A DNA stretch of 57,119 nt from assembly GCA_034430425.1 (NCBI GenBank), contig DAOUEK010000008.1:1-57119 (forward strand), written 5' to 3'. The translations under genes and the position numbers were made by a program. Shown here piece after piece: positions 37,116 to 45,317 of the stretch. The notes under the pieces are model-generated. The model had not been told where the DNA came from. It made no database searches and was given only the letters and a program-made list of their open reading frames with translations. Each line of letters opens with the position of its first letter. The stretch's first letter is position 1. This stretch comes from WVZH01 sp034430425 (GTDB lineage: Bacteria; Chloroflexota; Anaerolineae; Anaerolineales; E44-bin32).

Positions 37116-38753
37116 TCATTCCGCAGTGCGCACAGGAGCGGCTTTGCTTTCATTCGAATATCCACCTTGCACACTTATAAGCTTATTCAAGGCTGCCATG
37201 TAGGCTTTGACGCTGGCCACGATGATGTCCGTGTCCGCGCCATAGCCACCATAAGTACGTTGGTGCTCTTCGTCACCCTGCGCATGGGTCGAGTGATCGC
37301 CATCATGCGCCTGAATGCGTACCGTTACCTCACCCTGGGCGTCAATGCCCTCGGTCACGGCATTCACGGCGAACTCAAGTAACTTATTCGGCACCTTGAC
37401 GATCTGGTCGATAGCGGCGAAAGCCGCATCAACCGGACCCGTCCCGACGGCAGCCTGTACGTGTATTTCTCCATCCGGACCATGCACGCGGACTGTAGCC
37501 GTCGGCAGGCCCATCGTGCCACAGGCGACCTGCAAACCGTCCAGTCCGTAAATTTCAGTAGGCTGGTAGATCACATCGGTCGTCAATGCTTCCAGGTCAG
37601 CATCCGTGACGGTCTTCTTCTTGTCGGCCAGATCCTTGAATCGATAGAAGGCCTCGTCCAATTCTGCATCGCTGAGTTGATATCCAAGTTCTTCCATGCG
37701 CACACGAAAAGCGTGCCTGCCGGAATGCTTACCCAACACCAGCGTACTCTGCGTGAGGCCAACGGTTTCCGGCCGCATGATCTCGTAGGTGGATTTTTCC
37801 TTGAGCATGCCGTCCTGGTGAATGCCCGCTTCGTGGGCAAAGGCGTTGGCGCCGACGACAGCTTTATTCGGGGGTACAACCATGCCCGTGTAGTTACTCA
37901 CCATACGGCTCACCCGCGAGATCTGGGGCGTAACGATACCGGTCTCCAGACCGAGTACCGGGTGACGTGTGTGCAGGATCATCACCACTTCCTCGAGTGA
38001 GCTGTTCCCCGCTCGTTCGCCGATGCCATTGATCGTGACTTCTGCCTGACGCGCACCGGCGCGGATACCTGCCAGGGTGTTGGCTGTCGCCAATCCCAAA
38101 TCATCATGGCAATGCACTGAGATGATCACATCCTCGATACCGGGGACGTTAGCCGCAATACCTGCGATCAAGGCCCCGAATTCATCCGGCGTGGTGTAGC
38201 CAACGGTATCGGGGATATTCAAGGTTGTCGCGCCAGCCTTGATCGCCGCTTCAAGCACAACATAGAGAAATTCAGGATCACTGCGGCCCGCATCCTCAGG
38301 GCTGAATTCAACGTTTTCACAGTATGCCTTGGCATACGCCACCATTTCCTTCACTTTGGCCAGCACCTTCTCCGGCTTCATACGCAGCTTGTGCTTCATG
38401 TGGATCTCGGATGTAGCCAGGAAGGTATGGATGCGCGGTCTATCGGCGTATTGAATCGCCTGCCAGGCTTTGTCGATGTCGTCTTTGGTTGCACGTGCCA
38501 GACCACAAATGATGGGTGGTTTCCCATGGGGACCAGCTACCTGTCCAACCTCATCGGCAATACGTCGCACTGCTTCGAGATCGTCCGGTGAAGCTGCCGG
38601 GAATCCGGCCTCGATGATATCCACGCCCAAGCGGGATAGTGCACGCGCCAACTCCAATTTTTCGGCGGACGTCATCGTCGCCCCGGGTGATTGCTCACCA
38701 TCACGCAGCGTCGTGTCGAAAATATGGACGTAGTTGTTCTTTTGATCAGCCAT
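37116..38753 (-). CDS. leuA: 2-isopropylmalate synthase
   Basis: It commits 2-oxoisovalerate to leucine by condensation with acetyl-CoA. It is 545 residues with an HMGL-like TIM barrel (DTTLRDGEQSPGATM; SVHCHDDLGLATANTLAG as the metal-binding His pair) and a C-terminal leucine feedback domain (VNAVTEGIDAQGEVTVRIQ). It is slightly longer than E. coli LeuA (523). It follows ilvC and precedes leuC in one transcription unit. Confidence 0.95.
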   Translation of the reverse strand: MADQKNNYVHIFDTTLRDGEQSPGATMTSAEKLELARALSRLGVDIIEAGFPAASPDDLEAVRRIADEVGQVAGPHGKPPIICGLARATKDDIDKAWQAIQYADRPRIHTFLATSEIHMKHKLRMKPEKVLAKVKEMVAYAKAYCENVEFSPEDAGRSDPEFLYVVLEAAIKAGATTLNIPDTVGYTTPDEFGALIAGIAANVPGIEDVIISVHCHDDLGLATANTLAGIRAGARQAEVTINGIGERAGNSSLEEVVMILHTRHPVLGLETGIVTPQISRVSRMVSNYTGMVVPPNKAVVGANAFAHEAGIHQDGMLKEKSTYEIMRPETVGLTQSTLVLGKHSGRHAFRVRMEELGYQLSDAELDEAFYRFKDLADKKKTVTDADLEALTTDVIYQPTEIYGLDGLQVACGTMGLPTATVRVHGPDGEIHVQAAVGTGPVDAAFAAIDQIVKVPNKLLEFAVNAVTEGIDAQGEVTVRIQAHDGDHSTHAQGDEEHQRTYGGYGADTDIIVASVKAYMAALNKLISVQGGYSNESKAAPVRTAE

Positions 38754-38779
38754 TTCCCTACCTTATGTTCTTCTTTCCT

Positions 38780-39793
38780 TTAATCACCGGGCTTGATAGT
38801 TACTGGATCCAAGAACGGCATCATTTCGCGCAATTTCGCACCCACTTGTTCGATTGGATGCTCTTGCTCCTTGCGACGTTGCTCGTTGAACCAGGGCCGT
38901 CCGGCTTCATTCTCGGCGATCCACTTTTTCGCATACGTGCCGTCTTGAATCTCGTCCAGGATCTTACGCATCTCGCCCTGGGTTTCTTCGGTGATAATGC
39001 GCGGTCCCGCGGTATAGTCACCATGTTCGGCGGTATCGCTGACCGAGTAGCGCATGTAATTCAAGCCGCCACGATAAATTAAGTCGACAATCAACTTCAA
39101 TTCGTGCATACATTCAAAATAGGCCAGTTCCGGCTGATACCCGGCCTTAACCAGAGTCTCGAAAGCCGCTTTTACCAGGGCGCTGACACCGCCACAAAGC
39201 ACAGCCTGTTCTCCGAACAGGTCCGTCTCGGTTTCCTCGGCGAAAGTGGTCTCGAGCACACCGGCACGCGTGGCGCCCAGCGCCTTGGCGTACGACAGTG
39301 TCAACTCGCGTGCTTTGCCGCTCGGATTCTGTTCCACGGCGAACAATGCCGGCGTGCCGCCGCCTTGCTGGAAGACTTCGCGGACACGATGCCCGGGCGC
39401 CTTGGGTGCAACCATGCTCACATCCACGAAATCCGGCGGCTTGACCGTCTCAAAGCGGATATTGAAACCGTGGGCGAACATGAGCATCTTGCCCTCGGCA
39501 AGATTGTCCAGAATGGATGCCTCATAAACCTTCGGTGCAACTGTATCGGGAACAAGGATCATGATCACATCCGCCCAGGCTGCTGCCTCGGCTGCACTGA
39601 TCACATCGACGCCATCGGCAACGGCCTTTTCATAATTGCTCGTGCCTTCCAGTTCGGCGACCCTGACCTGCACGCCGCTATCCATAAGATTGAGCGCATG
39701 TGCGTGTCCCTGCGATCCATAACCAATGATGGCCACTTTTTTGGCCTGAATCAGGGATAGATCGGCGTCCTTATCGTAATAAATCTTTGCCAT
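38780..39793 (-). CDS. ilvC: Ketol-acid reductoisomerase
   Basis: It rearranges and reduces acetolactate or acetohydroxybutyrate with NAD(P)H. The class I (short) enzyme is 337 residues, with the Rossmann loop GYGSQGHAHALNLMDSG, APKAPGHRVREVFQQGGG, TETDLFGEQAVLCGG and the metal-binding acidic residues in AYFECMHELKLIVDL. Its position between ilvN and leuA is standard. Confidence 0.97.
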   Translation of the reverse strand: MAKIYYDKDADLSLIQAKKVAIIGYGSQGHAHALNLMDSGVQVRVAELEGTSNYEKAVADGVDVISAAEAAAWADVIMILVPDTVAPKVYEASILDNLAEGKMLMFAHGFNIRFETVKPPDFVDVSMVAPKAPGHRVREVFQQGGGTPALFAVEQNPSGKARELTLSYAKALGATRAGVLETTFAEETETDLFGEQAVLCGGVSALVKAAFETLVKAGYQPELAYFECMHELKLIVDLIYRGGLNYMRYSVSDTAEHGDYTAGPRIITEETQGEMRKILDEIQDGTYAKKWIAENEAGRPWFNEQRRKEQEHPIEQVGAKLREMMPFLDPVTIKPGD

Positions 39794-39832
39794 GAGATAA
39801 CTCCTCCTAAATATCGCGGTCGATTACGACCG

Positions 39833-40411
39833 TTATTTTCCACTGTATTCCGGTATGCGCGCTTCCACAAATTCCGGATCGGCCGTTGGTGCGTGTGAGC
39901 CTCTCGTCATGGCCACACGTCCCGTGCGAACCATCTCGATGATGCCGAAAGGTTCCAACACTTCCATGAGACCTTCGATTTTATCTTCCGTGCCCGTGAT
40001 TTCGACGATTAAGGCATCCTGTGCCACATCGACTACACGTGCACGGAACACGTCGCAAATCTGCAGCACCTGGGCGCGCGCTTCTGAATCTGCTCCTACT
40101 TTGATCAGCGCTAAATCACGCATCACGGCCGGTGTTTCGGTGACTTCGAGAACGCGTAAGACGTTGACCAGCTTATACATCAGCGCCTCGACGCGCTTGG
40201 CGGTGTAGACATCCGCGTCGATGACGATGGTCATTCGAGAAACGCCTGGAATTTCCGTGTGTCCGACGGCAAGCGATTTTATGTTGAAAGCACGACATCG
40301 AAAAAGCGAAGCCACGCGATTGAGCACACCGGGTTTATCTTCGACGTAGGCGATAAACGTACGTTCGATGGGTGTCGTGGCAGCCGGATTCCCGCTGTTA
40401 TTCATCATCAT
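39833..40411 (-). CDS. ilvN: Acetolactate synthase, regulatory small subunit
   Basis: This ACT-domain protein (192 residues) confers valine feedback on the large subunit. The ACT segment IAYVEDKPGVLNRVASLFRCRAF is followed by MTIVIDAD, then a C-terminal dimerisation domain. Several in-frame ATGs occur at the start; 40411 has GGAG 9 nt upstream. It lies 20 nt after ilvB. Confidence 0.94.
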   Translation of the reverse strand: MMMNNSGNPAATTPIERTFIAYVEDKPGVLNRVASLFRCRAFNIKSLAVGHTEIPGVSRMTIVIDADVYTAKRVEALMYKLVNVLRVLEVTETPAVMRDLALIKVGADSEARAQVLQICDVFRARVVDVAQDALIVEITGTEDKIEGLMEVLEPFGIIEMVRTGRVAMTRGSHAPTADPEFVEARIPEYSGK

Positions 40412-40431
40412 GAGCCTTACTCCTCAATGGG

Positions 40432-42138
40432 TTATTTCTGCTTAGTCTTCTGCGGTTCAGGTCGGCGGATCATGGCATCCAGATCGGCCCCGGCAGGAAC
40501 CATCGGGTAGACGCTGTCCTCCCCTTCCACACAGAAATCGATTATGACGGTTCCCTCTTCCGCCTGTGCAGCACGCACTGCTTTCTCCACTTCATCGCGC
40601 TTTTCTACGCGCATTCCCGTCAATCCATGCGCTTCTACGATCTTGACGAAATCCGGATTCTGGATCGGCGTGCCCATATATCGACGATCATAGAAAAATT
40701 CCTGCCACTGTCGCACCATTCCCAGGTAGCCGTTGTTGAGAATGGCAACATTGAGCTTGATGCCTTCCTGCCGACAGGTCGAGAGTTCAGCCTGGGTCAT
40801 CTGAAAACCACCATCTCCGACGATCACCCAGATTTCGTCTTCCGGTTTTGCCATGCGCGCGCCGATCGCAGCGGGCAGCGCGAATCCCATGGTTCCCAAC
40901 CCCCCGGAAGTGATCAGACGATTCGGCTTTTCCTGTTTGTAATACTGTGCTGCCCACATCTGATTCTGGCCTACATCCGTCACCAGCAGGGCATTGCCTT
41001 TGGTGAGACGCCAAATGTCATTGATGACATGTGCGGCATATAATCGACCATCATCCGTCGGAATGTTTTGTATGTCACGCATGGCGGTGTCGCTCTTGAA
41101 CTCGGCGATCGTCTCCAGCCAATTATCGTGGTTCAATTTCGGGAGAGATCCGGTGATCGTTCGCAGTGTTTCTCCCAGATCGCCCACGATGCCCACATCG
41201 ACCTTCACGTTCTTGTTGATCTCGGCAGGATCGATGTCGATGTGGATCTTGCGTGCATTCGGCGCGTAGGTCTTCAAATTTCCGGTTACGCGGTCATCGA
41301 ATCGCATGCCGAAAGCCAGGAGTAAATCGGCCTGCTGAATGGCCGAGTTAGCATAGGCCTCACCATGCATACCCATCATTCCCAGATTGAGGGGATGACT
41401 GGCGGGGAAACAGCCAAGACCGAGCAGGGTCAACGTGACCGGAATCTGTGTCTTTTCAACGAATTCTCTTAACTCCTGCACGGCACCGGACATTGTCACG
41501 CCATGCCCTGCCAGGATCAGTGGACGTTCGGCGCTTTGAATGAGTTCCTTGGCGCGTTCGAGCTCTTCTGGCAGCACACGCAGATCCGGTCGATAGCCCG
41601 GCAAACGCACCGGTGTATCGTCCCACTCGTAATCGATGACGCCTTGCTGCGCATCCTTGGTGATATCCAGGAGCACCGGTCCGGGACGCCCCGAAGTGGC
41701 GATATAAAACGCCTCGCGCAGCATGGGGCTGATATCTTCCGCGCGTGTGACCAGGTAATTGTGTTTTGTGATGGGAAGTGTGACACCGGTTACATCGGTT
41801 TCCTGGAAGGCGTCGCTGCCGATGACGGATGAATTCACCTGCCCTGTGATGCACACAATGGGGGATGAATCCAACATCGCCGTGGCAATTCCCGTAACGA
41901 GGTTCGTTGCACCCGGACCCGAGGTGGCGATCGCCACACCCGCTTTTCCTGATGCACGTGCGAATCCGTCAGCCATATGCGCCGCGCCTTGTTCGTGACG
42001 CACCCGCACGTTGCGAATGGGACAATCATACATGGCGTCGAACAACGGCAGCACGGCACCGCCCGGATAACCGAAGATCGTTTCGACACCTAACTTCGTT
42101 AATACTCTCCAAATGATTTCTGCACCGGATAATTTCAT
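40432..42138 (-). CDS. ilvB: Acetolactate synthase, catalytic large subunit
   Basis: A thiamine-diphosphate enzyme of 568 residues making acetolactate and acetohydroxybutyrate. The catalytic glutamate lies in VRHEQGAAHMADGFARAS (about residue 47), the FAD region follows, and the ThDP motif runs from GDGGFQMTQAE to a conserved Asn pair about 27 residues later. It is the second structural gene of the ilv/leu unit, 60 nt after ilvD. Confidence 0.96.
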   Translation of the reverse strand: MKLSGAEIIWRVLTKLGVETIFGYPGGAVLPLFDAMYDCPIRNVRVRHEQGAAHMADGFARASGKAGVAIATSGPGATNLVTGIATAMLDSSPIVCITGQVNSSVIGSDAFQETDVTGVTLPITKHNYLVTRAEDISPMLREAFYIATSGRPGPVLLDITKDAQQGVIDYEWDDTPVRLPGYRPDLRVLPEELERAKELIQSAERPLILAGHGVTMSGAVQELREFVEKTQIPVTLTLLGLGCFPASHPLNLGMMGMHGEAYANSAIQQADLLLAFGMRFDDRVTGNLKTYAPNARKIHIDIDPAEINKNVKVDVGIVGDLGETLRTITGSLPKLNHDNWLETIAEFKSDTAMRDIQNIPTDDGRLYAAHVINDIWRLTKGNALLVTDVGQNQMWAAQYYKQEKPNRLITSGGLGTMGFALPAAIGARMAKPEDEIWVIVGDGGFQMTQAELSTCRQEGIKLNVAILNNGYLGMVRQWQEFFYDRRYMGTPIQNPDFVKIVEAHGLTGMRVEKRDEVEKAVRAAQAEEGTVIIDFCVEGEDSVYPMVPAGADLDAMIRRPEPQKTKQK

Positions 42139-42198
42139 CGCTTCTTCTTCTCCTTTGATAATTCCCTGGAGCTACATACGAACAATATTTTTTCTTTC

Positions 42199-43869
42199 TT
42201 AGACATCATGGAACACGGCGCCCGTGGAAGCACTGGCAACCTGCTGGGCATATCGCCGCAGCCACTTGCTCCGAGTTTTCGGTTCGAACGGCGGAAGTGC
42301 CTGGATGCGCTGATCGATTTCCTTATCACTGAGCTGGACGCTAATCTTTCGTTCGGGAAGAGAAATTTCGATAATATCACCCGACTGCAGCGCAGCGATC
42401 GGTCCACGCGCAGCTGCCTCTGGACTGACGTGCCCGATGCAAGCGCCGCGTGTCCCACCGGAGAAACGGCCATCGGTGATCAAGGCGACTTTGTCGCCCA
42501 GGCCCATACCGACAATGGCGCTGGTAGGACTGAGCATTTCCTGCATGCCTGGGCCGCCAGCGGGTCCTTCGTAGCGAATGACGACGACCTCACCCGCCTG
42601 AACTTCCCCGGCAAGAATGCCCGTAATGGCTTCATCGTGGCTTTCGTAGACCCTCGCCGGGCCGCTGTGCTCGTGCATGGCAGGATCAACCGCACCGGTT
42701 TTAATCACCGCACCTTCGGGCGCCAGATTTCCGAAGAGAATTGCCAGGCCGCCCTTTTCAGAGTGCGCCTTACTCACCGGACGAATCACTTCCTCATCTG
42801 TGATCTTCGCCCCCGCGATACTCTCACCAAAAGTCCCGCCCGTGACCGTCTTTCGATCAAGATGCAGTGTATTGCCTGTCGAGCTGATTTCATTCAAGAT
42901 CGCAGGCACCCCGCCGGCACGGTGAACGTCCTCCATGTGCCACGGCCCTGAGGGACTGACCTTACAGAGATGCGGCACCTTCTCGGCGATCTGATTGATT
43001 CGCTCGAGGGGATACTCGATTTCAGCTTCGTTGGCGATCGCCAGAACATGCAGCACGGTGTTCGTACTGCCACCCATCGCCATGTCCAGGGCAAAGGCAT
43101 CATCGAAAGCATCGAGCGTGGCGATTTGACGCGGTGTGAGACCCGATTCGATCAAATCGATGATTTTTCCCGCAGCCCGGATTGCCAGTTCATCGCGTTC
43201 CGGAGATTCTGCCATCGCAGTTCCGTTAAACGGCAGTGCCATGCCCAGAGCTTCCATTAAGCAGTTCATGCTGTTGGCGGTGAATAAGCCGCTGCACGAA
43301 CCGCAGGAAGGGCAACCATAATCCTCGAGGATCTTGAGTTCGTCATCATCGATCTTGCCTGCCTTGTAGGCACCCACACCCTCGAAGACACTGATCAGAT
43401 CGACCACCCGGCCATCCGGCGTGCGTCCTGCATACATCGGCCCCCCGCTGACGAATATGGCAGGTATATCGAGCCGCATTGCGGCCATCAACATGCCGGG
43501 AATGATCTTGTCACAATTGGGGATGCATACCATCCCATCGAAACGGTGCGCCGTGATCATCGTTTCCACACTGTCGGCGATGAGTTCCCGGCTCGGGAGG
43601 GAAAAATTCATCCCTTCGTGTCCCATGGCGATGCCATCGCAGATGCCGATGGTGTTGAATTCGAAAGGCACGGCACCCGCATCACGCACTGCCTGAGAGA
43701 CGAGTTTTCCCAGGCGCTGTAGATGCTTGTGCCCAGGGATAATATCGATGTAGGAATTGACGACTGCGACGAAGGGCTTATCCATATCTTCGTCGGTCAC
43801 ACCGGTTGCTTTCAGAAGCGAACGGTGTGGTGCTCGTTCAAAACCCCGTTTAACAAGATCTGATCTCAT
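42199..43869 (-). CDS. ilvD: Dihydroxy-acid dehydratase
   Basis: An iron-sulfur dehydratase of 556 residues acting in valine, leucine and isoleucine synthesis. Cysteines in IPNCDKIIPGM and GCPSCGSCSGLFTANSMNC are visible. The segment near residue 47 reads VVNSYIDIIPGHKHL, without the Cys found there in [2Fe-2S] forms, so a [4Fe-4S] cluster is more likely (inference). AGGCGG precedes the ATG. It is the first structural gene after an 800-nt leader containing two leader peptides and three hairpins. Confidence 0.95.
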   Translation of the reverse strand: MRSDLVKRGFERAPHRSLLKATGVTDEDMDKPFVAVVNSYIDIIPGHKHLQRLGKLVSQAVRDAGAVPFEFNTIGICDGIAMGHEGMNFSLPSRELIADSVETMITAHRFDGMVCIPNCDKIIPGMLMAAMRLDIPAIFVSGGPMYAGRTPDGRVVDLISVFEGVGAYKAGKIDDDELKILEDYGCPSCGSCSGLFTANSMNCLMEALGMALPFNGTAMAESPERDELAIRAAGKIIDLIESGLTPRQIATLDAFDDAFALDMAMGGSTNTVLHVLAIANEAEIEYPLERINQIAEKVPHLCKVSPSGPWHMEDVHRAGGVPAILNEISSTGNTLHLDRKTVTGGTFGESIAGAKITDEEVIRPVSKAHSEKGGLAILFGNLAPEGAVIKTGAVDPAMHEHSGPARVYESHDEAITGILAGEVQAGEVVVIRYEGPAGGPGMQEMLSPTSAIVGMGLGDKVALITDGRFSGGTRGACIGHVSPEAAARGPIAALQSGDIIEISLPERKISVQLSDKEIDQRIQALPPFEPKTRSKWLRRYAQQVASASTGAVFHDV

Positions 43870-43884
43870 TGTTTCCGCCTTTTA

Positions 43885-43915
43885 AATAGACATGAGGGCC
43901 TTTTAGCCCTCATGT
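43885..43915 (-). terminator. Terminator-like hairpin just upstream of ilvD
   Basis: A perfect 10-bp stem, ACATGAGGGC (43890-43899) with its complement at 43906-43915, and a 6-nt loop. On the minus strand a modest U-rich stretch (CTATTT) follows. It lies 20 nt before the ilvD start. It may be a third control point in the leader or a processing site. The stem also holds an ATG starting a 15-codon frame that ends at the ilvD ATG, which I consider chance. Confidence 0.5.
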
Positions 43916-44086
43916 AATTTCTCACGGTTGATATCTGGACGATTCGCTTGTGTCCGCATGGACGCTGTACGAGTCGCAGCATACGCTTCCATACCGCACG
44001 TTTGTGCATGCGCGCGGAATGGGCATCCCCGCTTGGTACAAGTGTCATATGGAGTCCCGTACTTCGTTGCAGATTGCATTATACGT

Positions 44087-44302
44087 TCATCTCACTTCGT
44101 TCGAGGGAAAATCCGTCGGATCCCCTTCCGAAGATGGATTGTTTTCATCCGATCTCGTAAATCGGGCCTGGAGGGCTTGATCCGAGCCTTGGTAAGAATC
44201 CGCATCCAGGCACCATTCATTTGCCCAAGGTCGGTTCCATGATGTTGAGACTGCCTTGCGCTTTGATTTCGATTCGGTATTCGATTCTGCTGTTGTCATC
44301 AT
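44087..44302 (-). CDS. Hypothetical small ORF between the second attenuator and ilvD
   Basis: A 71-codon frame beginning MMTTAESNTESK has GGAG 6-7 nt upstream of its first ATG. It is hydrophilic, with several Trp residues in the middle (SWNRPWANEW). It matches no family I know. It follows the second terminator in the same position that a first structural gene would take. A competing frame on the same strand (about 44217-44323) has a weak SRPBCC-like look, so neither is certain. The rest of 43916-44086 shows nothing recognisable. Confidence 0.3.
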   Translation of the reverse strand: MMTTAESNTESKSKRKAVSTSWNRPWANEWCLDADSYQGSDQALQARFTRSDENNPSSEGDPTDFPSNEVR

Positions 44303-44332
44303 GCATCACTCCATCAATGGTCATTCGATACG

Positions 44333-44361
44333 AACAAAACCGCCTCCGTCGATTGAGGCGG
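44333..44361 (-). terminator. Second ilv/leu attenuator terminator
   Basis: On the minus strand CCGCCTC (44361-44355) pairs with GAGGCGG (44346-44340) across an 8-nt loop, followed by TTTTGTT. It lies 49 nt after the stop of the second Leu/Ile-rich leader peptide. A short alternative pairing, AGGCG in the leader with CGCCT of the stem, is possible but less convincing than in the other attenuators. Confidence 0.7.
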
Positions 44362-44409
44362 CCCCTGGTGTTCCTTCCGGTTTCGTTCGGCGATTTTCTG
44401 CGCCTGCCT

Positions 44410-44511
44410 TCACGAACCCAGGATGGGCTCAACCGACAATCGCTGTTGCTTTATAATAAGCAACAGGCACAATATGTCGATAAGAACCAATTTTTCAGTG
44501 AGCCCATTCAT
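44410..44511 (-). CDS. Second branched-chain leader peptide
   Basis: A 33-residue ORF, opening MNGLTEKLVLIDILC and continuing LLLIIKQQRLSVEP, has 16 Leu/Ile/Val codons. GAAGGA lies about 10 nt upstream, directly after the U-run of the first terminator, so it is translated only if transcription passes the first attenuator. The Leu codons CTG-TTG-CTT and the codons AAG-CAA-CAG form an exact 9-bp inverted repeat (44443-44451 with 44458-44466), so a local hairpin lies right at the control codons. It resembles the first leader in pattern (LVL..., LLLI..., K..., L-V-P), suggesting duplication. Confidence 0.78.
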   Translation of the reverse strand: MNGLTEKLVLIDILCLLLIIKQQRLSVEPILGS

Positions 44512-44527
44512 GTACCATACATCCTTC

Positions 44528-44558
44528 AAAAAAAGCGCCTCCCGGCTGGGAGGCGCTT
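44528..44558 (-). terminator. First ilv/leu attenuator terminator
   Basis: On the minus strand AAGCGCCTCCC (44558-44548) pairs perfectly with GGGAGGCGCTT (44543-44533) with a 4-nt loop, followed by a U-run. A competing pairing exists between CCGGTTGG in the first leader peptide (fwd 44598-44605) and CCAGCCGG of the hairpin (fwd 44542-44549), with one G-U. The next leader's ribosome site follows at once. Confidence 0.88.
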
Positions 44559-44587
44559 GTCACTCAACATGATTGTGTGCGTGTAAG

Positions 44588-44683
44588 CTACACTGCTCCA
44601 ACCGGAACCAACTTCTCATTCTTAATCAGGATGAGAAGCAACAAGGAGCTGAGAACTAAGACCAAGTTGAAAATATTCATCAT
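44588..44683 (-). CDS. First branched-chain leader peptide
   Basis: A 31-residue ORF (or 30 from the second ATG) opening MMNIFNLVLVLSS, then LLLLILIKNEKLVPVGAV, has 17 Leu/Ile/Val codons, with all three amino acids represented, as in ilv leaders elsewhere. It lies between a good promoter and a strong terminator, 29 nt before the hairpin. A weak TGAG site is the only ribosome-binding candidate. Stalling at Leu, Ile or Val codons should favour read-through to the second leader and the ilv/leu genes. Confidence 0.83.
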   Translation of the reverse strand: MMNIFNLVLVLSSLLLLILIKNEKLVPVGAV

Positions 44684-44715
44684 GAAACTCAACACAACCC
44701 TTAGGTATTTATGTA

Positions 44716-44743
44716 ACTCTAGCACACATTTCCGAAATGTCAA
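44716..44743 (-). promoter_or_regulatory. Predicted ilv/leu operon promoter
   Basis: Minus-strand TTGACA (44743-44738), a 16-nt spacer, then TAGAGT (44721-44716) preceded by TGC, an extended -10. It lies 32 nt upstream of the first leader-peptide ATG. The adjoining stretch 44744-44916 shows no clear terminator for the upstream MazG-like gene. Confidence 0.65.
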
Positions 44744-44916
44744 CAACAAACTCGAAAGATTATAAGTTGACACGCAGTCGCTTACACAACAAGCAAAACC
44801 TAAAATTGAACATGATAATAAATCCATTGAAACGAGGCGATTTGAAAAGGCTGCTCCAGGCAAAGGTATATCAAGGAACACCGAAGTCATAAAGGATTCT
44901 CTTCTACCCGAAGCGT

Positions 44917-45234
44917 TTATTGATCGTATTCGGCTTTGCACTGTATCGCGGTGCATAAGTCAATATCCATTTGATCCGCCAGGCAAAGTGTATAGATAAA
45001 GATATCCACCAGCTCAGTGACCACTCTCGCCCGCATAACCGGATCGTTGGACATGGCAATGCTATCCTCGGTTGAATGCCGTTGGAACAAGCGGATTAAA
45101 TCCGCAGCCTCAACCGCGATGCTCGTGCTGAGATCCTTCGGTGAATGATATTGACTGATACCTTGCCGCGTGGCAAACGCCCTTGCCGTTGCCCGCAGCT
45201 CTTCAAAAGTCGAAGGAAGCTTCGATGTTGTCAT
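44917..45234 (-). CDS. MazG-like nucleotide pyrophosphohydrolase
   Basis: A 105-residue all-alpha protein. STSIAVEAADLIRLFQ and ELVDIFIYTLCLADQMDIDL match the EExxE...ExxD metal-binding pattern of the MazG-like/dCTPase superfamily in outline, with some acidic positions replaced. The ATG at 45234 has GGAGGG 7 nt upstream; the frame extends upstream to overlap pckA but without a ribosome site. It probably hydrolyses a non-canonical or modified nucleoside triphosphate; substrate unknown. It follows pckA and may be cotranscribed. Confidence 0.72.
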   Translation of the reverse strand: MTTSKLPSTFEELRATARAFATRQGISQYHSPKDLSTSIAVEAADLIRLFQRHSTEDSIAMSNDPVMRARVVTELVDIFIYTLCLADQMDIDLCTAIQCKAEYDQ

Positions 45235-45317
45235 AGAACTACCCTCCATATGATATGAAATGGAAATTAACGAAAGAAACCTGCCCCAGATTCGTTGTCT
45301 TGATTCAGTTAGTCTAT

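Noticed and set aside
43870..43915. 15-codon ORF ending at the ilvD ATG as a third leader peptide
   Set aside because: It lacks branched-chain codons and lies inside a perfect inverted repeat, so the frame is most likely incidental.
44217..44323. SRPBCC-like C-terminal fragment on the minus strand
   Set aside because: Resemblance is limited to about 25 residues, the frame ends early, and a competing frame with a ribosome site overlaps it.
44452..44457. TATAAT in the palindrome at 44443-44466 as a plus-strand promoter
   Set aside because: No -35 box at proper spacing and no plus-strand gene downstream; it is the loop of a hairpin inside the second leader ORF.
44588..44956. A 122-residue protein extending upstream of the first branched-chain leader
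   Set aside because: The upstream part crosses the predicted promoter and has no ribosome site; only the last 31 codons have the leader-peptide pattern.
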